Both the position numbers and the translations under genes were made by a program. A DNA stretch of 6,861 nucleotides from an uncultured bacterium. Lineage in GTDB: Bacteria; Planctomycetota; Planctomycetia; Pirellulales; UBA1268. This document shows, one piece after another, positions 5,333-6,861 of the stretch (position 1 is the first letter of the stretch; each line of letters starts with the position of its first letter). The stretch is from NCBI GenBank assembly GCA_937959175.1, contig CALGAS010000300.1, positions 1 through 6,861 of the forward strand. Reading direction: 5' to 3'. The notes beneath the pieces are model-generated. The model was not told the DNA's origin and made no database searches. It saw only the letters and a list, made by a program, of their open reading frames with translations.

Positions 5333-6856
5333 CTACGCCGGCTCGGCCGCGAGGGTCTGCCCGGCCGGCGTGGCTCGCAACTGGCCGTCTTCGGCCACGA
5401 GCACACCCGCCTTGAAGACCTTCGCCGGCATGGCAAACATCGCCGCCAGATCGCGGTCGGGCCGGTAGCAGACGATGTCGGCGTCGGCCCCGACGCCCAG
5501 CTGGCCCTTGCGGGGCAGGCCGGCGATCCGGGCCGGGGCCGCCCGGGTCACGATGCAGAGCTCCTGAAGCGAATACTCGCGGTCGATCCCCGCCAGCGGG
5601 CTGCGGGAGCGGACCCGCGGGTGGATCCTCGCCACCGCCTCGCGACGGAAGGCCGCGTCGCCGAGCAGCCGCATCAGGTGCGGGTAGGCGGTGAAGTGGG
5701 CCCCGTTGGGGTGGTCGGTCGAGAGGCAGAGCCGCCAGGGATCGCTGACCGAGAGAAACCACTCCAGCCCGATCGTCCACTGCCAGGCGTGGATCAGGTT
5801 TTTCTCCTTGTAGGCGATCGGCAGAATCCCGCAGCCCCCCTCGAGATGGCTGTCGTGCGAGACCAGCGGCACGCCCGTGGCGTGGGCGAGGTGCTCGGCC
5901 GCGGCCGAGTCGCCCGTCATCGCGACAGTGCCGCCGAAGAGCACCTGGCCGACATCGGCAGTGATGTCTCCGCAACTGTTAAAGCACTCGACCAGCGGGG
6001 CGACGCCCGAGCCAAACGACCCCTCGTCGAGGTCGCCGCCGGAGTAGCTGTGGAACTGCACGTGGGCCAGGTGGGCCCGGCGGCCGGCGAGCGACGTCAT
6101 CGTCTCGCGGAGCGTCCGCCAGTTGCCCGGCAGGCCAAGGTTGGCGGTGTGGACATGCAGCGGGTGGGGCAGCCCGAGATCGGTGACCGCTTCAGCGAGT
6201 TGCTCAAGCAGGATCCGCGGCGTGAGCGAATCACCCGGCAGCGGCGTGTCGAGGTCGTGATGGTCGCCGCGGCGGCCCCGTTTCCAGAAGGCAGGACCGC
6301 CGGGATTGGCCACCTTGACCGCCCAGCCCCGGCCGGCTTCAACCGTGGCAGCCAGGAGCCGGCGGAGTTCGGCGGCGTCGGCCCTGCCCGCGGCGGCGAG
6401 CACGTCAGCCCGGTCGGCGGCCAGGAGGTAGATCCCCTTGTCGAGGATCGGCAGCTCGGCGAGTTCGCGGTGGGCGATGGCGGCGGCCGCCGGGGCGATC
6501 GCCGCGTCGAACACGGTCGTGTAGCCGAGCGCGGCGTAGAGGGCTCCGGTGGCGTGGATTGTTGGGATTGCGGCAGGGGCATCCCCGCGGCGGCCGCGGG
6601 CCAGTTGCGGGGCGATCCGCCGGCCGGCCGCCACCTTCGGGCCGGCGACGTGGCTGTGGAGATCGACGCCTCCGGGCATCACGACCAGGCCGCCGACATC
6701 GATGCGGACAAACCCGGCCGGGTCGGCAGGCGGCTCGACGATCTGGCCCTCCTCGATCCAGATATCGGCCACGACGCCGTCGCGGCCGTTGGCCGGATCG
6801 TGAATCGTGCCGCCGACGAGGACGAGCCGGTCGCTCCGCGTTGCCGGGCCGGTCAT
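5333..6856 (-). CDS. fhcA: Formylmethanofuran dehydrogenase subunit A / formyltransferase-hydrolase complex subunit A
   Basis: A 507-residue amidohydrolase-superfamily protein, cytoplasmic, of the FwdA/FmdA/FhcA family. In bacteria the Fhc complex moves the formyl group from formyl-tetrahydromethanopterin to a methanofuran-type carrier and hydrolyses it to formate, and subunit A is the hydrolase. The N-terminal beta-sandwich (about 10-60) leads into GGVDLHSH (62-69), the metal-binding HxH (His67, His69). Lys181 in KVANPGG is placed as the carboxylated bridging lysine. His236 in LHVHTANL and His265 in HLAHVQFHSY are likely beta-5 and beta-6 metal ligands. Asp381 in LSTDHPNGAHF is the catalytic-position aspartate. 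The C-terminal KGQLGVGADADIV (450-462) closes the beta-sandwich. All dinuclear zinc-site residues thus appear intact. The protein is somewhat shorter than the roughly 550 residues I recall for homologues. The ATG overlaps a TGA as ATGA, suggesting an upstream operon partner beyond the edge (fhcB would be typical). The start could lie further out, since only five bases upstream are visible. Confidence 0.92.
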   Translation of the reverse strand: MTGPATRSDRLVLVGGTIHDPANGRDGVVADIWIEEGQIVEPPADPAGFVRIDVGGLVVMPGGVDLHSHVAGPKVAAGRRIAPQLARGRRGDAPAAIPTIHATGALYAALGYTTVFDAAIAPAAAAIAHRELAELPILDKGIYLLAADRADVLAAAGRADAAELRRLLAATVEAGRGWAVKVANPGGPAFWKRGRRGDHHDLDTPLPGDSLTPRILLEQLAEAVTDLGLPHPLHVHTANLGLPGNWRTLRETMTSLAGRRAHLAHVQFHSYSGGDLDEGSFGSGVAPLVECFNSCGDITADVGQVLFGGTVAMTGDSAAAEHLAHATGVPLVSHDSHLEGGCGILPIAYKEKNLIHAWQWTIGLEWFLSVSDPWRLCLSTDHPNGAHFTAYPHLMRLLGDAAFRREAVARIHPRVRSRSPLAGIDREYSLQELCIVTRAAPARIAGLPRKGQLGVGADADIVCYRPDRDLAAMFAMPAKVFKAGVLVAEDGQLRATPAGQTLAAEPA

Positions 6857-6861
6857 GATCG

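Noticed and set aside
4081..5436. Minus-strand open frame of 451 codons opposite the glycosyltransferase
   Set aside because: An antisense shadow that would also overlap fhcA in another frame; composition is Arg/Pro-rich without domain signals.
1..6861. Frequent CGGCCGGC-like words scattered through the window
   Set aside because: They fall in coding frames on both strands without regular spacing, and are expected from the high G+C and the codon choice for Ala, Arg, Gly and Pro.

Overview
The window is a very GC-rich bacterial segment (my estimate is about 70% G+C). It holds five protein-coding genes and almost no spare DNA. No rRNA, tRNA, CRISPR array, insertion sequence or phage gene was seen. 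The best guess for the source is a planctomycete (Planctomycetota), for two reasons. It carries a bacterial formylmethanofuran dehydrogenase A-type protein (FhcA/FmdA), a C1-transfer enzyme found in few bacterial groups, including planctomycetes and methylotrophic proteobacteria. It also carries a large, multi-module OstA/LptA-like protein of a kind I associate with planctomycetes. The taxonomic call is inference.

Layout. Positions 1-2574 (+) are the 3' part of a long gene for a beta-strand-rich, OstA/LptA-like envelope protein whose 5' end lies outside the window. A 140-base tail-to-tail gap follows. Positions 2715-3497 (-) encode an esterase-type alpha/beta hydrolase with a clear GTSMGGQGAL nucleophile elbow. 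A 174-base divergent intergenic region (3498-3671) separates it from hpt. This region has the only notably AT-richer patches, promoter-like hexamers, and a chain of three inverted repeats followed by a T6 run just before the hpt ribosome binding site. Positions 3672-4244 (+) encode a hypoxanthine-type purine phosphoribosyltransferase with all expected motifs. It overlaps by 14 bases a GT4-like glycosyltransferase (4231-5313, +) whose usual donor-binding residues look degenerate. Nineteen bases later, tail to tail, comes fhcA (5333-6856, -). Its start codon forms an ATGA with a possible upstream stop, so it is probably the downstream gene of an operon that continues beyond the right edge.

How the genes fit together. 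There is no single obvious pathway. hpt and the glycosyltransferase look translationally coupled. fhcA belongs to the tetrahydromethanopterin/methanofuran C1 oxidation module, whose other genes are not in view. The OstA-like protein and the glycosyltransferase could both serve the cell envelope, but they are separated by the hydrolase and hpt. The points most worth following up are the degenerate glycosyltransferase active site, the structured hpt leader, the modular OstA-like protein and the fhcA locus. I see no convincing evidence of a wholly new multi-gene system inside this window.
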